A stretch of 64,000 bases of DNA from Ruminococcaceae bacterium UBA3903. Lineage in GTDB: Bacteria; Bacillota; Clostridia; Oscillospirales; Acutalibacteraceae. Below, in pieces: positions 53,990-62,655 of the stretch. Under the pieces are notes generated by a model. It ran no database searches. It was not told the origin of the DNA and was given only the letters and a program-made list of their open reading frames with translations. The first letter of the stretch is position 1, and each line of letters begins with the position of its first letter. The position numbers were made by a program, and so were the translations under genes. Where the stretch lies: positions 1 to 64,000 of the forward strand of contig DGFJ01000004.1 of NCBI GenBank assembly GCA_002391625.1, given 5' to 3'.

Positions 53990-55264
53990 TTGAGTACAAC
54001 AGACATAATTCTTCTTTTGCTTATTTTAATTTGTATTCTATTGTCGGCGTTTTTTTCGTCAGTAGAAACAGCCTTTTCTACTGTTAACATTTTCCGTCTA
54101 CAGCATTATATGGAAAAGGGCAATAAAAAAGCTAAAACAGCACTGTATATTACAAATAACTATGACAAAGCACTGACCGCTATATTAATAGGCAATAACA
54201 TAGTAAACATTGGCTGCTCATCTATAGCAACGGTTGTATGTATAAGCCTGTTTGGTGATTATGGTGCGGCTATCAGCACAGGTGCTATTACCTTGCTGGT
54301 ATTAACCTTTGGTGAAATAATACCAAAATGTGTAGCTAAGGAAAACGCAGAAGCTCTATGCTTAATTTCCGCTGGTATATTAAAGGTATTAATGACCATA
54401 TTAACACCGTTGGTATTTCTGTTTATTCACATAAAGGAATTCGCATTAAGGCTTGTAAACAAGCAGGACGACACCCCATCAATGACAGAGGACGAGCTAA
54501 AGGTAATACTGGAAAATGTTGAGGGTGAGGGCGTTTTAGAACAGCAGGAGCGTGAAATGGTACAGTCGGCACTGGACTTTGATGAAACAACTGCTCAGGA
54601 AATTTTAACACCTCGTGTTGATTTAACAGCCATCGACATTACAGACGGTGAGGAAAAAAACAAGCAGATTATATTGTCCCAGCGGTTTTCTCGTATTCCC
54701 GTTTATCGTGACAGCATAGACAATATTGTAGGCACACTACACACTCGTGACTATTTAGAGGCTATAGTCAAAGGAGAAACACCAACGGTAGAGGGCCTTA
54801 TGCAAACGCCTTACTTTATCTATAAAACTCGTAAGCTGTCCGCTGTACTAAGCGAATTTAAACGTCAAAAGCTACATATAGCTATCGTAGCCGACGATTA
54901 CGGCGGAACCTTGGGCATAGTCACCATGGAGGATTTAATCGAGGAAATAGTTGGTGATATATGGGATGAGGACGAGGTAGAAAAGCCAGAATATCAAAAG
55001 CTGTCTGACAACAGCTACATTATTAGCGGTGATATGAACATAACAGATATGCTGGAGCTGTTCAGCCTGCGTGAAGACTTCATCGAAAGCGACACCGTAT
55101 CTGTGGGTGGCTTAATAATGGAAAATCTAGGGGATATCCCCTGTGTTGGTGATATGTTTACCTATGCCGAGGTGCTGACAATGACCGTAAAAGAAATTGA
55201 AGACCAGCGTGTCACCAGAGTTCAGGTAAGCTACACCCCCTTGGAGCAGGATGAAGAATTTTAA
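53990..55264 (+). CDS. CNNM/CorC-type transporter-like protein (hemolysin family)
   Basis: A 424-aa protein with an N-terminal DUF21/CNNM membrane domain of about four helices (SAFFSSVETAFSTVN, ILIGNNIVNIGCSS), a tandem CBS domain pair (QEILTPRVDLTAIDI, RFSRIPVYRDSIDNIVGTLHTRDYL, DDYGGTLGIVTMEDLIEEIVGDIWDE) and a C-terminal CorC_HlyC domain (YIISGDMNITDMLELF). Family members handle Mg2+ or other divalent cations. The start is probably the TTG at 53990, nine nt after GGAG; GTG 53981 is an alternative. Confidence 0.93.
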   Translation: MSTTDIILLLLILICILLSAFFSSVETAFSTVNIFRLQHYMEKGNKKAKTALYITNNYDKALTAILIGNNIVNIGCSSIATVVCISLFGDYGAAISTGAITLLVLTFGEIIPKCVAKENAEALCLISAGILKVLMTILTPLVFLFIHIKEFALRLVNKQDDTPSMTEDELKVILENVEGEGVLEQQEREMVQSALDFDETTAQEILTPRVDLTAIDITDGEEKNKQIILSQRFSRIPVYRDSIDNIVGTLHTRDYLEAIVKGETPTVEGLMQTPYFIYKTRKLSAVLSEFKRQKLHIAIVADDYGGTLGIVTMEDLIEEIVGDIWDEDEVEKPEYQKLSDNSYIISGDMNITDMLELFSLREDFIESDTVSVGGLIMENLGDIPCVGDMFTYAEVLTMTVKEIEDQRVTRVQVSYTPLEQDEEF

Positions 55265-55295
55265 ATTAATTCTTAAATGTTAGAATATGTCGAAA

Positions 55296-55328
55296 CACCA
55301 CTGTTAAAAATAACAGTGGTGATTTTTT
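55296..55328 (+). terminator. Terminator-like hairpin overlapping the next ribosome-binding site
   Basis: CACCACTGTTA and TAACAGTGGTG (55296-55306 and 55311-55321) form an 11-bp perfect stem with an AAAA loop, then ATTTTTT. The right arm contains GGTG, the apparent Shine-Dalgarno of the next gene at 55329. Confidence 0.75.
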
Positions 55329-55718
55329 ATGAAAAGGTTAAAAGAGGATGGATTTATTTTTTCTATAGGCGGTATAACCTATGGATTAATAGAATTATTA
55401 TGGCGCAGATACACCCACTGGACTATGATTATCACCGGTGGAGTTTGTTTTCTGCTGTTATACCGATGCTTTGCAAAAATGGCAAATATATCTCTGTTTA
55501 AAAAATGCTTAACAGGCTCGCTGATTATTACTATTGTAGAGCTGATTGTAGGCTGTATAGTAAATCTGCAATTCAAACTGCACGTATGGGATTATTCTAA
55601 CCTGCCGCTAAACCTATGGGGACAGGTATCACTGCTATACAGTGCCCTGTGGGGAGTGTTAACCATACCAATATGTTTTTTGTGCAACAAAATGAAAGCC
55701 GTTGTTAAAAAAATATAG
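55329..55718 (+). CDS. PF06541 putative membrane permease, short form
   Basis: A 129-aa membrane protein with four helices. It matches the PF06541 family (GGITYGLIELLWRRYTHWTM, GCIVNLQFKLHVWDYSNLPLNLWGQVSLLYSALWG). Unlike the copy at 19.1 kb it lacks a long cytosolic extension. Function is unknown. Its ribosome-binding site (GGTGA) lies in the arm of the preceding terminator hairpin. Confidence 0.85.
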   Translation: MKRLKEDGFIFSIGGITYGLIELLWRRYTHWTMIITGGVCFLLLYRCFAKMANISLFKKCLTGSLIITIVELIVGCIVNLQFKLHVWDYSNLPLNLWGQVSLLYSALWGVLTIPICFLCNKMKAVVKKI

Positions 55719-55840
55719 AGTGTTACAAAAGTGTCTTTTATGGGATTTTTTGTTGCAATTAATTTGATTTTGTTTTATAATCTTCATAATGATTGAACAT
55801 TAATTTCATTAGTCTACGTCTGAATTAAGGGAGGATAACT

Positions 55841-56044
55841 ATGGCACAGATTACTAAGGATACTATCATTGGAGATATTTTAGATATTGACAGTAGCACA
55901 GCACCATATTTTATGGAAATGGGTATGCATTGTTTAGGCTGTCCATCAGCCAGAGGCGAAACCTTGGAACAAGCGTGTATGGTACACGGTGTTAACGCTG
56001 ATGATTTGGTAGCAAAGCTAAACACACACATTTCAAACAAATAA
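55841..56044 (+). CDS. DUF1858 small redox-disulfide protein
   Basis: A 67-aa protein of the DUF1858 family, often linked to hybrid-cluster redox proteins. It has the family's Cys pair, MHCLGCPSARGETLEQACMVHG, with a third Cys nearby. AGGGAGG precedes the ATG. It is followed by a terminator; it may be transcribed alone. Confidence 0.9.
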   Translation: MAQITKDTIIGDILDIDSSTAPYFMEMGMHCLGCPSARGETLEQACMVHGVNADDLVAKLNTHISNK

Positions 56045-56050
56045 TTTTTT

Positions 56051-56074
56051 AATGGTGCAGACCCCTGCACCATT
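56051..56074 (+). terminator. Terminator of the DUF1858 gene
   Basis: AATGGTGCA and TGCACCATT form a 9-bp perfect stem with a 6-nt loop, then ATTTTAT. Confidence 0.7.
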
Positions 56075-56094
56075 ATTTTATATGGAGAAAAAGT

Positions 56095-56784
56095 ATGAGC
56101 AGACCTCTTTTTTCACTGGATAATCGGCTGGCATTGTGTGCTGAATATGTACAAAAAGGTGCAGCGGTAGCCGACATAGGCACCGACCATGGTTATCTGC
56201 CAGTATGGTTAGCAAAAACAGGTAAAATCCATCACGCCATAGCAGCCGACATTAACCCCCTGCCCTTGGAGCATGGTCTGGCAACCATAAAAAAGTACCA
56301 TGCAGAGGATATGGTAGAAACACGTTTGTCTGATGGATTACAGGCTATTAACCCTCAGGAGGCTGACAATATTATTATTGCTGGTATGGGTGGGGAGCTA
56401 ATAGCAGCAATAATTCATAAGGCATCGTGGCTGCAGGATAACACCAAAACCTTAATATTACAGCCTATGTCACGCAGCCACCTTCTGCGTGAATACCTGT
56501 ACAAAAACGGTTTTGATATTGTAAAAGAAAGGGCAGTAAAAGCAGATGGCAGACTGTACAGCGTTATGGTAGCCACATATACAGGGGCTGTCACTACAGG
56601 TATAGAAGTAAAGTCCTACATAGGTAAGCTGTCCCCTAAAAAACAACCCTTGGATAAAGCCTATATTGAAAATAAAATATCAGCTTTATCCAGAAAAGCA
56701 CATGGCATAGCCCTGTCAGGCGATGTAAATATGACAGCCACCCTACAGAAAATTATAAAAGAATTAAAGGAAGCAGCCAAATGA
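56095..56784 (+). CDS. trmK: tRNA (adenine-22-N1)-methyltransferase TrmK
   Basis: A 229-aa SAM methyltransferase that makes m1A22 in tRNA. The start LDNRLALCAEYVQKGAAVADIGTDHGYLPVWLA has the SAM-binding GTDHGYLP motif. Later NIIIAGMGGELIAAII and LILQPMSRSHLLREYL are family-specific. GGAGA precedes the ATG. It overlaps the next gene by 4 nt, the common trmK-nif3 arrangement. Confidence 0.93.
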   Translation: MSRPLFSLDNRLALCAEYVQKGAAVADIGTDHGYLPVWLAKTGKIHHAIAADINPLPLEHGLATIKKYHAEDMVETRLSDGLQAINPQEADNIIIAGMGGELIAAIIHKASWLQDNTKTLILQPMSRSHLLREYLYKNGFDIVKERAVKADGRLYSVMVATYTGAVTTGIEVKSYIGKLSPKKQPLDKAYIENKISALSRKAHGIALSGDVNMTATLQKIIKELKEAAK

Positions 56785-57536
56785 CAACTGTTAAAGCAAT
56801 ATACGATTTTATAGACGAAATAGCACCATTTGACAGCGCTATGAGCTTTGATAATGTAGGAATATTAGCTGGTGACGTTAACGCTCAGGTGACAACCGCA
56901 GTCGTGGCATTAGATGTTACAAAAGCTGTTATAGCTGAGGCAGAACAGCAGCAGGCACAGCTAATAATTAGCCATCACCCTATTATCTTCACACCTCTTA
57001 AAGCATTAAAGTCAAACACCATACCCTATTTATTAGCTCAAAAGGGCATAAACGTTATTTCCGCACACACCAACCTTGACCTATCAGAAAAGGGTGTAAA
57101 CACCTGTCTGGCTAAAGCCCTACAGCTTAACAGCATTAAGCTAACAGATAACGAAGCCATGGCAACAGGTACGTTAAGTATACCTATGTCAGCAGCCACT
57201 TTTGCCAGCTACGTTAAGGATAAGCTCCACTGCACAGGTGTACGATACACCGTCCTTGACAAAGCCATATACACCGTAGCGGTGAGCAGCGGTGCTGGTG
57301 GTGACAACATTTATTTGGCAAAGGCTATGGGTGCAGACGTTCTGGTTACAGGTGAAATCAAACACAATTACATTATAGAATCAATAGATGAGGATATAGC
57401 CATTGTAGATGCTGGGCACTACCGTACAGAGGACGTGGTAATAAAACCCTTATGTGATATTTTAAATACAGCCTTTGCTGATGTCACATTTTTGCCATCC
57501 ACAGCATTTACAGATAAAATAAAGTATATACTATAA
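56781..57536 (+). CDS. Nif3-like dinuclear metal-centre protein
   Basis: A 251-aa protein of the Nif3/YqfO family, whose biochemical role is not settled. Metal ligands lie in IISHHPIIF (two His), ISAHTNLDLSEKGVN (His, Asp) and the C-terminal VDAGHYRTED. It lacks the inserted PII-like domain of longer homologues. It overlaps trmK by 4 nt. Confidence 0.93.
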   Translation: MTTVKAIYDFIDEIAPFDSAMSFDNVGILAGDVNAQVTTAVVALDVTKAVIAEAEQQQAQLIISHHPIIFTPLKALKSNTIPYLLAQKGINVISAHTNLDLSEKGVNTCLAKALQLNSIKLTDNEAMATGTLSIPMSAATFASYVKDKLHCTGVRYTVLDKAIYTVAVSSGAGGDNIYLAKAMGADVLVTGEIKHNYIIESIDEDIAIVDAGHYRTEDVVIKPLCDILNTAFADVTFLPSTAFTDKIKYIL

Positions 57537-57563
57537 CAGACTATTTAACAGGAGGTAAATATT

Positions 57564-58163
57564 ATGACAGAAAAAGAAAAAATGATAGCAGAGCTACCCT
57601 TTGATTCCTTTGTAGAGGAACTGATAAATGACAGAAAACACGCACAACAGCTAATGTACGAATTTAACAATTTACCACCAAACAGCTCTGACAAGGGTAC
57701 AGCGTTAATTAAGAAGCTTTTGGGCAAAACAGGTACGCAGGTTTTGATAGAAGCACCCTTTCGCTGCGACTATGGCTACAACATTGAGGTTGGTGAAAAC
57801 TTTTACAGTAACTTTGGTTTGACTGTTTTAGATGGTGCAAAGGTTATTATTGGTGATAACTGCTTAATCGGTCCTAATGTTAACATTTTCACTGCCGGTC
57901 ACCCTGTAGATCCACAGCTTAGAAACACCTACATTGAATACAGCGTTGGCATAACAATCGGCAACAGCTGTTGGATAGGCGGGGGCAGTGTTATTAACCC
58001 AGGTGTGCATATTGGCAGCAACGTAGTAATAGGCTCTGGCAGCGTAGTAACGAAGGATATACCTGATAACGTGGTAGCGGCGGGCAACCCTTGCCGAGTA
58101 ATACGGGAAATCAGCGAGTATGACAAGATATATTACTATAAAGACCGACCTTATAATTCATAA
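57564..58163 (+). CDS. Sugar O-acetyltransferase (maltose/galactoside type)
   Basis: A 199-aa left-handed beta-helix acetyltransferase. The N-terminal ~60 residues are the short Mac-type helix segment (KEKMIAELPFDSFVEELI). Hexapeptide repeats follow, with the catalytic His in FTAGHPVDPQLRN and GNSCWIGGGSVINPGVHIGSN. The C-terminus has AAGNPCRVIR. It uses acetyl-CoA. GGAGGT precedes the ATG. Confidence 0.93.
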   Translation: MTEKEKMIAELPFDSFVEELINDRKHAQQLMYEFNNLPPNSSDKGTALIKKLLGKTGTQVLIEAPFRCDYGYNIEVGENFYSNFGLTVLDGAKVIIGDNCLIGPNVNIFTAGHPVDPQLRNTYIEYSVGITIGNSCWIGGGSVINPGVHIGSNVVIGSGSVVTKDIPDNVVAAGNPCRVIREISEYDKIYYYKDRPYNS

Positions 58164-58257
58164 AGGTTAAAATAACATGATTTATTCACAGCTAGTTTAT
58201 TGATTTATATACCTTTATGCAATATAATGGAAGTATCAAATTTAAAGGAGGAATATT

Positions 58258-59016
58258 ATGCAATACGTTAACGGTAATCCTCAAGGATTCAATCAACCCA
58301 GCTATAATATTAACGGTGTACAGTCCACAGGCTTTGAAAGAACACAGGAGGGCTTTGCAAAATACATTGCCAAAACATACCTATGGATGTTTGTAGGCTT
58401 AGCAATTTCATTTGGCATAGGCTTTTATATGACCATGAGCAGTGGAAACTATGCAGCATTTATGCAGAACAATTTCGGTCTTTATATGGCGGCTATGGTA
58501 GGAGAAATTATTTTAATTTTGGTTCTAAGCCTAGCAGTCAGAAAGCTGCCCGCCACAGTAGCTAAGGTTCTGTTTTTGGTATATTCCGCATTATTTGGTG
58601 TATCCTTAGCACCTATTTTGATGATGTATGAGATGGGTTCAGTTATTACCGTGTTAGGTATGACCTCTCTTATCTATTTGATTTTAGCTGTAGTTGGTCT
58701 AAAATCTAAAAAAGATATGTCCAAGCTAGGCAACATACTGTTTGTTGGCTTACTGGGGTTGTGTGTATACTCTATACTGTCAATTTTTCTGTTCCGCAGC
58801 ACACTTAACAATACTATTATAGGTGTTGTGGGCTTGGCTATATTTATGGGCTTTACAGTTTACGACTCTAACAGAATTAAAAAATATTACTTTTCATATC
58901 AAGGCAGTCCAGAGGCGTTGGAAAAAACAAGCATTTGCTCAGCTTTACAGCTTTACTTAGACTATGTTAATATGTTCCTGCGTATTTTGGCACTGTTTGG
59001 TAAAAGAAGCAACTGA
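58258..59016 (+). CDS. Bax inhibitor-1/YccA family membrane protein
   Basis: A 252-aa protein with a short cytosolic N-terminus (NGNPQGFNQPSYN) and seven helices. Family blocks are AKTYLWMFVGLAISFGIG, FLVYSALFGVSLAPILM and LDYVNMFLRILALFG at the end. Prokaryotic members may leak calcium or protons and can regulate membrane proteases. AAAGGAGG precedes the ATG. Confidence 0.92.
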   Translation: MQYVNGNPQGFNQPSYNINGVQSTGFERTQEGFAKYIAKTYLWMFVGLAISFGIGFYMTMSSGNYAAFMQNNFGLYMAAMVGEIILILVLSLAVRKLPATVAKVLFLVYSALFGVSLAPILMMYEMGSVITVLGMTSLIYLILAVVGLKSKKDMSKLGNILFVGLLGLCVYSILSIFLFRSTLNNTIIGVVGLAIFMGFTVYDSNRIKKYYFSYQGSPEALEKTSICSALQLYLDYVNMFLRILALFGKRSN

Positions 59017-59041
59017 TTTAATCTTTTAAAATTCATACTGG

Positions 59042-59075
59042 TTGGCACAAGTCTTCAATGGCTTGTGCCAATTTT
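59042..59075 (+). terminator. Terminator of the Bax-inhibitor-like gene
   Basis: TTGGCACAAG and CTTGTGCCAA form a perfect 10-bp stem with a 10-nt loop, then TTTTAT. Confidence 0.85.
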
Positions 59076-59122
59076 ATGATATTTTACAATTCCAAATTAA
59101 TAAGACACATGAAACGCATTGG

Positions 59123-59323
59123 TTATTTTTTAACCCATACTTTTTCCTTGTGAAAATGACAGTGATAATGCTCCCTCTTGCTCAACGTTAATAGGGCTGC
59201 CATGTTAAATTCATGAATACAAGAAATATGGTGGTATGTCAAATTAAAATGGCTGTTGTTATCTACTATATAACTTCCACCATTATTATCAAAGGGAAAG
59301 CCTTTGATAAAAAAATCGTGCAT
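59123..59323 (-). CDS. Doubtful 66-aa His-rich protein
   Basis: A possible protein starting MHDFFIKGFPFDNNGGSYIVD and ending HFHKEKVWVKK. It has no clear ribosome-binding site and no recognised family. Composition is rich in His, Asn and Phe. It lies in a 770-bp stretch between genes that also carries a decayed mobile element, so it may be a chance frame or a decayed gene. Confidence 0.25.
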   Translation of the reverse strand: MHDFFIKGFPFDNNGGSYIVDNNSHFNLTYHHISCIHEFNMAALLTLSKREHYHCHFHKEKVWVKK

Positions 59324-59437
59324 ATAAAGCCGGTAACCATTATGCACGAAACGCAAAAATAGTATCAGTATTCTTTAAAAAAGGTATTTCAGGCTTTTTA
59401 CTTTTACCTGCATATTCTCACCCTTGGTGTTTTTTAC

Positions 59438-59612
59438 GGCTCTATGTCAATAGTTGGGGTAATTCAAATAAAACAAAAGTGAAGCAAGGGATGGCGTTAG
59501 GCTGTCGCCTGTTAAAGTATATTGGTCTTTTGATGAGAAAACATATGTAAGATACCATTACGAAAACGTTTAAAAGGCTCTATTTTTTCACCCCAACATC
59601 TATTATAAAGCC
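59438..59612. mobile_element. ISL3-like end fragments / miniature element
   Basis: The left end begins GGCTCTATGTCAATAGTTGG, and the right end read inward begins GGCTTTATAATAGATGTTGG; 17 of 24 bases match. GGCTCT-type ends followed by TTGGGG are typical of ISL3-family elements. The interior of about 125 bp has no coding capacity. No target duplication was seen. The rest of 59357-59733 holds nothing else I can support. Confidence 0.4.
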
Positions 59613-59733
59613 AACCCTTTTGTCCTCTGTTTTTTTAGCTTAGCATAATACAGCATATGGAAAGTGACATACCACCATCGCCTATGCCAACGCTAAAGGA
59701 CGGGGCTTCCTGTTAAAAAGCACACTAAAACAC

Positions 59734-59773
59734 AATCAGCGGTACAACCCGTAAAAGGACTGTACCGCTGATT
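59734..59773. terminator. Terminator of the P-type ATPase gene
   Basis: AATCAGCGGTACA and TGTACCGCTGATT form a perfect 13-bp stem with a 14-nt loop; T-rich on both sides. Confidence 0.8.
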
Positions 59774-59787
59774 TTTATTCTATACCA

Positions 59788-62358
59788 TTAATTTTCTCTG
59801 ACCTCTTTAATCATCCTGAACAGCTGTATTAACAGTGTTGGTAAGAAGGAGCAAGCCACCACAATTAATATATTGTTAAGATTTAATAAAACTGTGTCAA
59901 ACATACCCATTACAAATGGAGCGAACATAACAGCCGTTAACAGCAGTACGCCAATTAGGAACGCACCTATTGAGTATTTGTTTTTGAAGAAGCCTAATCT
60001 TATCATGGACTGGCTGCCACGCATATTAAAGCCATGCCACAGTCTGGCTAAGCATATGGTTGCAAAGGACATTGTACAGGCGGTAGCTGCGTCTGTCATA
60101 TTACCTGCATAAAAGGCAATGGTTGTAAAAACAGCTATTAACAAGCCCTGTGCTGCCACAGCCTTTAAAAACCTTGGTGTTAACAATGCTTCATCACTGC
60201 CACGGGGCTTATCCTTTAACAGATGACGTGACGATGGCTCCATAGCTATTGCCAATGCTGGCAGGCTGTCTGTTATTAGGTTAATAAACAACAGCTGAAC
60301 TGCCGTAAACGGTATTGGCAAGGCTAACAAAGAGCAATACAATACAACTAAAATACCAGCGGCGTTTCCAGACAATAGATACGCAATAGAGTTTTTAATA
60401 TTAGCATAAATATTTCTGCCGTTAGCAACCGCCTTAATAATAGTGGCAAAGTTATCATCTGTTAATATCATAGAAGCGGCATCCTTTGATACCTCTGTAC
60501 CGGTGATACCCATTGCAATACCTATGTCTGCCTTTTTCAGTGCTGGTGCATCATTAACGCCGTCACCAGTCATAGATACTACTTGACCTAAATCCTGCCA
60601 CATGGAAACAATTCTAATTTTATGTTCAGGTGAAACTCTGGCATATACTGAAATGTTTTTAATTTCTTTTTTCAACTGCTCATCATCCATAGTGTCCAGC
60701 TCTTCACCTGTAATAGCCTTGTCACCATCCTGTAAAATACCAATTTTTCTGGCTATGGCTGACGCTGTAGAAATATGGTCGCCTGTAATCATTACCGGCT
60801 TTATGCCTGCACTGATACAGTCACGCACAGCCTGTGCTGACTCCTCACGAGGAGGGTCAATCATAGATATTAGCCCAACAAAGGTATAGCCCTCCTCATC
60901 CTCTAAGGTAATATCGGTAGATACAATTTCTCTGTAGGCAAAGGCCAGCACACGCAAGCCCCCGCCTGTCATCATATCGTTCTCTTCGTTAATTTTATCC
61001 AAATGCTTTTGTGTTAAAGGTACAATACCCTCTGCTGTTTCCACATAGTTAACACGTCGTGTTAATACATCCACAGCACCCTTTGTTACCATATACAGCT
61101 TACCGTCTATTTCGTGAACGGTACTCATTAGCTTTCGGTCAGAATCAAAGGGTATCTCCCCTAAACGAGGGTATTGGTCACAGGTTACGTTGCAATTACC
61201 GTATTCCTTATTGTAGTAGAATTTTAGTGCTGTTTCGGTAGGGTCACCTATTGTGTTATTTTCCGTTACCACGCTGTCATTACACAGTATTGAGTATAAC
61301 ACCATTTTTTCCTTTTGGTTGTTGTCAAAGTTAAACGTACCCTCTACGGTCATTTTGTTTTGTGTTAATGTACCTGTTTTATCTGAACAAATAACAGACA
61401 CACAGCCTAATCCCTCAACAGCACGAAGGTTTTTAATTATGGCATTTTGTTTTGCCATCTTAGATGTACCTATTGCCAGTGCAATGGTAACAATAGATGA
61501 CAACGCCTCTGGTATAGCCGCTACCGCTAAGGCTACAGCAAACATCAACGCATTAACAAAGGTCATACCTCTAAACAACGACACACCTAGAACAATAACG
61601 CATATAATCATAATAACGATAGAAAGCTTTTTACTGAAATCATCCAAGCTAACCTGCAAGGGTGTTTTTCGCTGAGCTGTTTGGTCCATCAGAGTAGCTA
61701 TCTTACCTATCTCCGTATCCATACCTGTTTCAGTAATAGCCACCACCGCTCTGCCATAGGTTACAAGCGAACCGGAAAACACCATATTTACCCTGTCACC
61801 TAATGCCACATTGTCCCTTTGGATAGCGTCAGTGTATTTTTCCACACTGTTCGCCTCACCTGTTAAGGCACTTTCGTTTACCTGTAATGAAAAGCTTTCT
61901 ATTACTCTGCCGTCTGCTGGCACAACGTCACCAGCCTCTAGCATAACAATATCACCCGCTACAACCTCTGTAGAGGATATTTCCATTGTTTGACCGCTGC
62001 GGACAACCTTTGCACCTGGTGTTGACATAGCCTTTAGGCTTTCCAAGGATTTTTCAGCCTTAAAATGCTGAACAGTACCTAAAATAGCATTTAATGTTAT
62101 TACACATAAGATAACAATGGTGCTTTCTACATTACCTGTTACCATAGAAATAAGTGCCGCAATAATTAGAATAATTACAAGCAGGTCAGCAAACTGCTCT
62201 AAAAACACACGGAATATACTTTTTTTCTTTCCCTCTTTTAGCTGGTTTTTGCCATTTTTTTCTAACAGCTCCTCCGCCTTACTACTGTCCAAGCCCTCAC
62301 GCTTGGTATTTAGTGCCTTTAGCACCTGAGTGCTGGTTTCCTTGTACGCCTCTTTCAC
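59788..62358 (-). CDS. P-type cation ATPase (Ca/Mn exporter type)
   Basis: An 856-aa P2-type ATPase. It shows the actuator TGES-like LTGEAN, the phosphorylation motif CSDKTGTLTQ, KGAVDVL, and the hinge MTGDGVNDAPALK. In the fourth and sixth helices PEALSS and NLITDSLPA keep the site II ion ligands of SERCA. The fifth helix has NAAG where SERCA has NIGE, so the site I Glu is missing; one ion per cycle is expected, as in PMR1/SPCA. A manganese riboswitch lies directly upstream, so Mn2+ export is more likely than Ca2+ alone. Confidence 0.93.
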   Translation of the reverse strand: MKEAYKETSTQVLKALNTKREGLDSSKAEELLEKNGKNQLKEGKKKSIFRVFLEQFADLLVIILIIAALISMVTGNVESTIVILCVITLNAILGTVQHFKAEKSLESLKAMSTPGAKVVRSGQTMEISSTEVVAGDIVMLEAGDVVPADGRVIESFSLQVNESALTGEANSVEKYTDAIQRDNVALGDRVNMVFSGSLVTYGRAVVAITETGMDTEIGKIATLMDQTAQRKTPLQVSLDDFSKKLSIVIMIICVIVLGVSLFRGMTFVNALMFAVALAVAAIPEALSSIVTIALAIGTSKMAKQNAIIKNLRAVEGLGCVSVICSDKTGTLTQNKMTVEGTFNFDNNQKEKMVLYSILCNDSVVTENNTIGDPTETALKFYYNKEYGNCNVTCDQYPRLGEIPFDSDRKLMSTVHEIDGKLYMVTKGAVDVLTRRVNYVETAEGIVPLTQKHLDKINEENDMMTGGGLRVLAFAYREIVSTDITLEDEEGYTFVGLISMIDPPREESAQAVRDCISAGIKPVMITGDHISTASAIARKIGILQDGDKAITGEELDTMDDEQLKKEIKNISVYARVSPEHKIRIVSMWQDLGQVVSMTGDGVNDAPALKKADIGIAMGITGTEVSKDAASMILTDDNFATIIKAVANGRNIYANIKNSIAYLLSGNAAGILVVLYCSLLALPIPFTAVQLLFINLITDSLPALAIAMEPSSRHLLKDKPRGSDEALLTPRFLKAVAAQGLLIAVFTTIAFYAGNMTDAATACTMSFATICLARLWHGFNMRGSQSMIRLGFFKNKYSIGAFLIGVLLLTAVMFAPFVMGMFDTVLLNLNNILIVVACSFLPTLLIQLFRMIKEVREN

Positions 62359-62460
62359 TAATAATCTTCCTCTCGTCTTTTTTATTAAATTTTATTGCAA
62401 ATTGGAATATTACTCCACGGTTCACCACCTAACATATAGTTATTCCCGTTTTTGTGCAAT

Positions 62461-62594
62461 AAAAAAAGACTTTTACCATAGCACAAAAACACTATGATAA
62501 AAGTCTTGCTATTTAAAGTATACGCGGGTTCGTCTAAAACAAACCGTGCATTGACGCAATATACTACAGATATCTCTGTTAGCTACTCCCCTTT
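62461..62594 (-). promoter_or_regulatory. yybP-ykoY manganese riboswitch with terminator
   Basis: On the minus strand the aptamer opens with AAAGGGGAGTAGC (62594 down), contains the hairpins CAGA/TCTG and GGTTTGT/ACGAACC and closes with TAGCAAGAC. A 16-bp expression-platform hairpin (arms 62507-62492 and 62481-62466) is followed by TTTTTTT. This matches the yybP-ykoY class, which binds Mn2+ and switches on exporters by antitermination. The gene starts about 100 nt further on. Confidence 0.85.
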
Positions 62595-62604
62595 AACAGG
62601 TATC

Positions 62605-62633
62605 ATAATATAATAATATCTAGGTTTTGTCAA
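62605..62633 (-). promoter_or_regulatory. Promoter of the riboswitch/ATPase transcript
   Basis: Minus strand: TTGACA (62633-62628) and TATTAT (62610-62605) with 17-nt spacing. Transcription should start near 62598, just before the aptamer. Confidence 0.8.
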
Positions 62634-62655
62634 GGAAAATTTTTCATAGGAGTAA

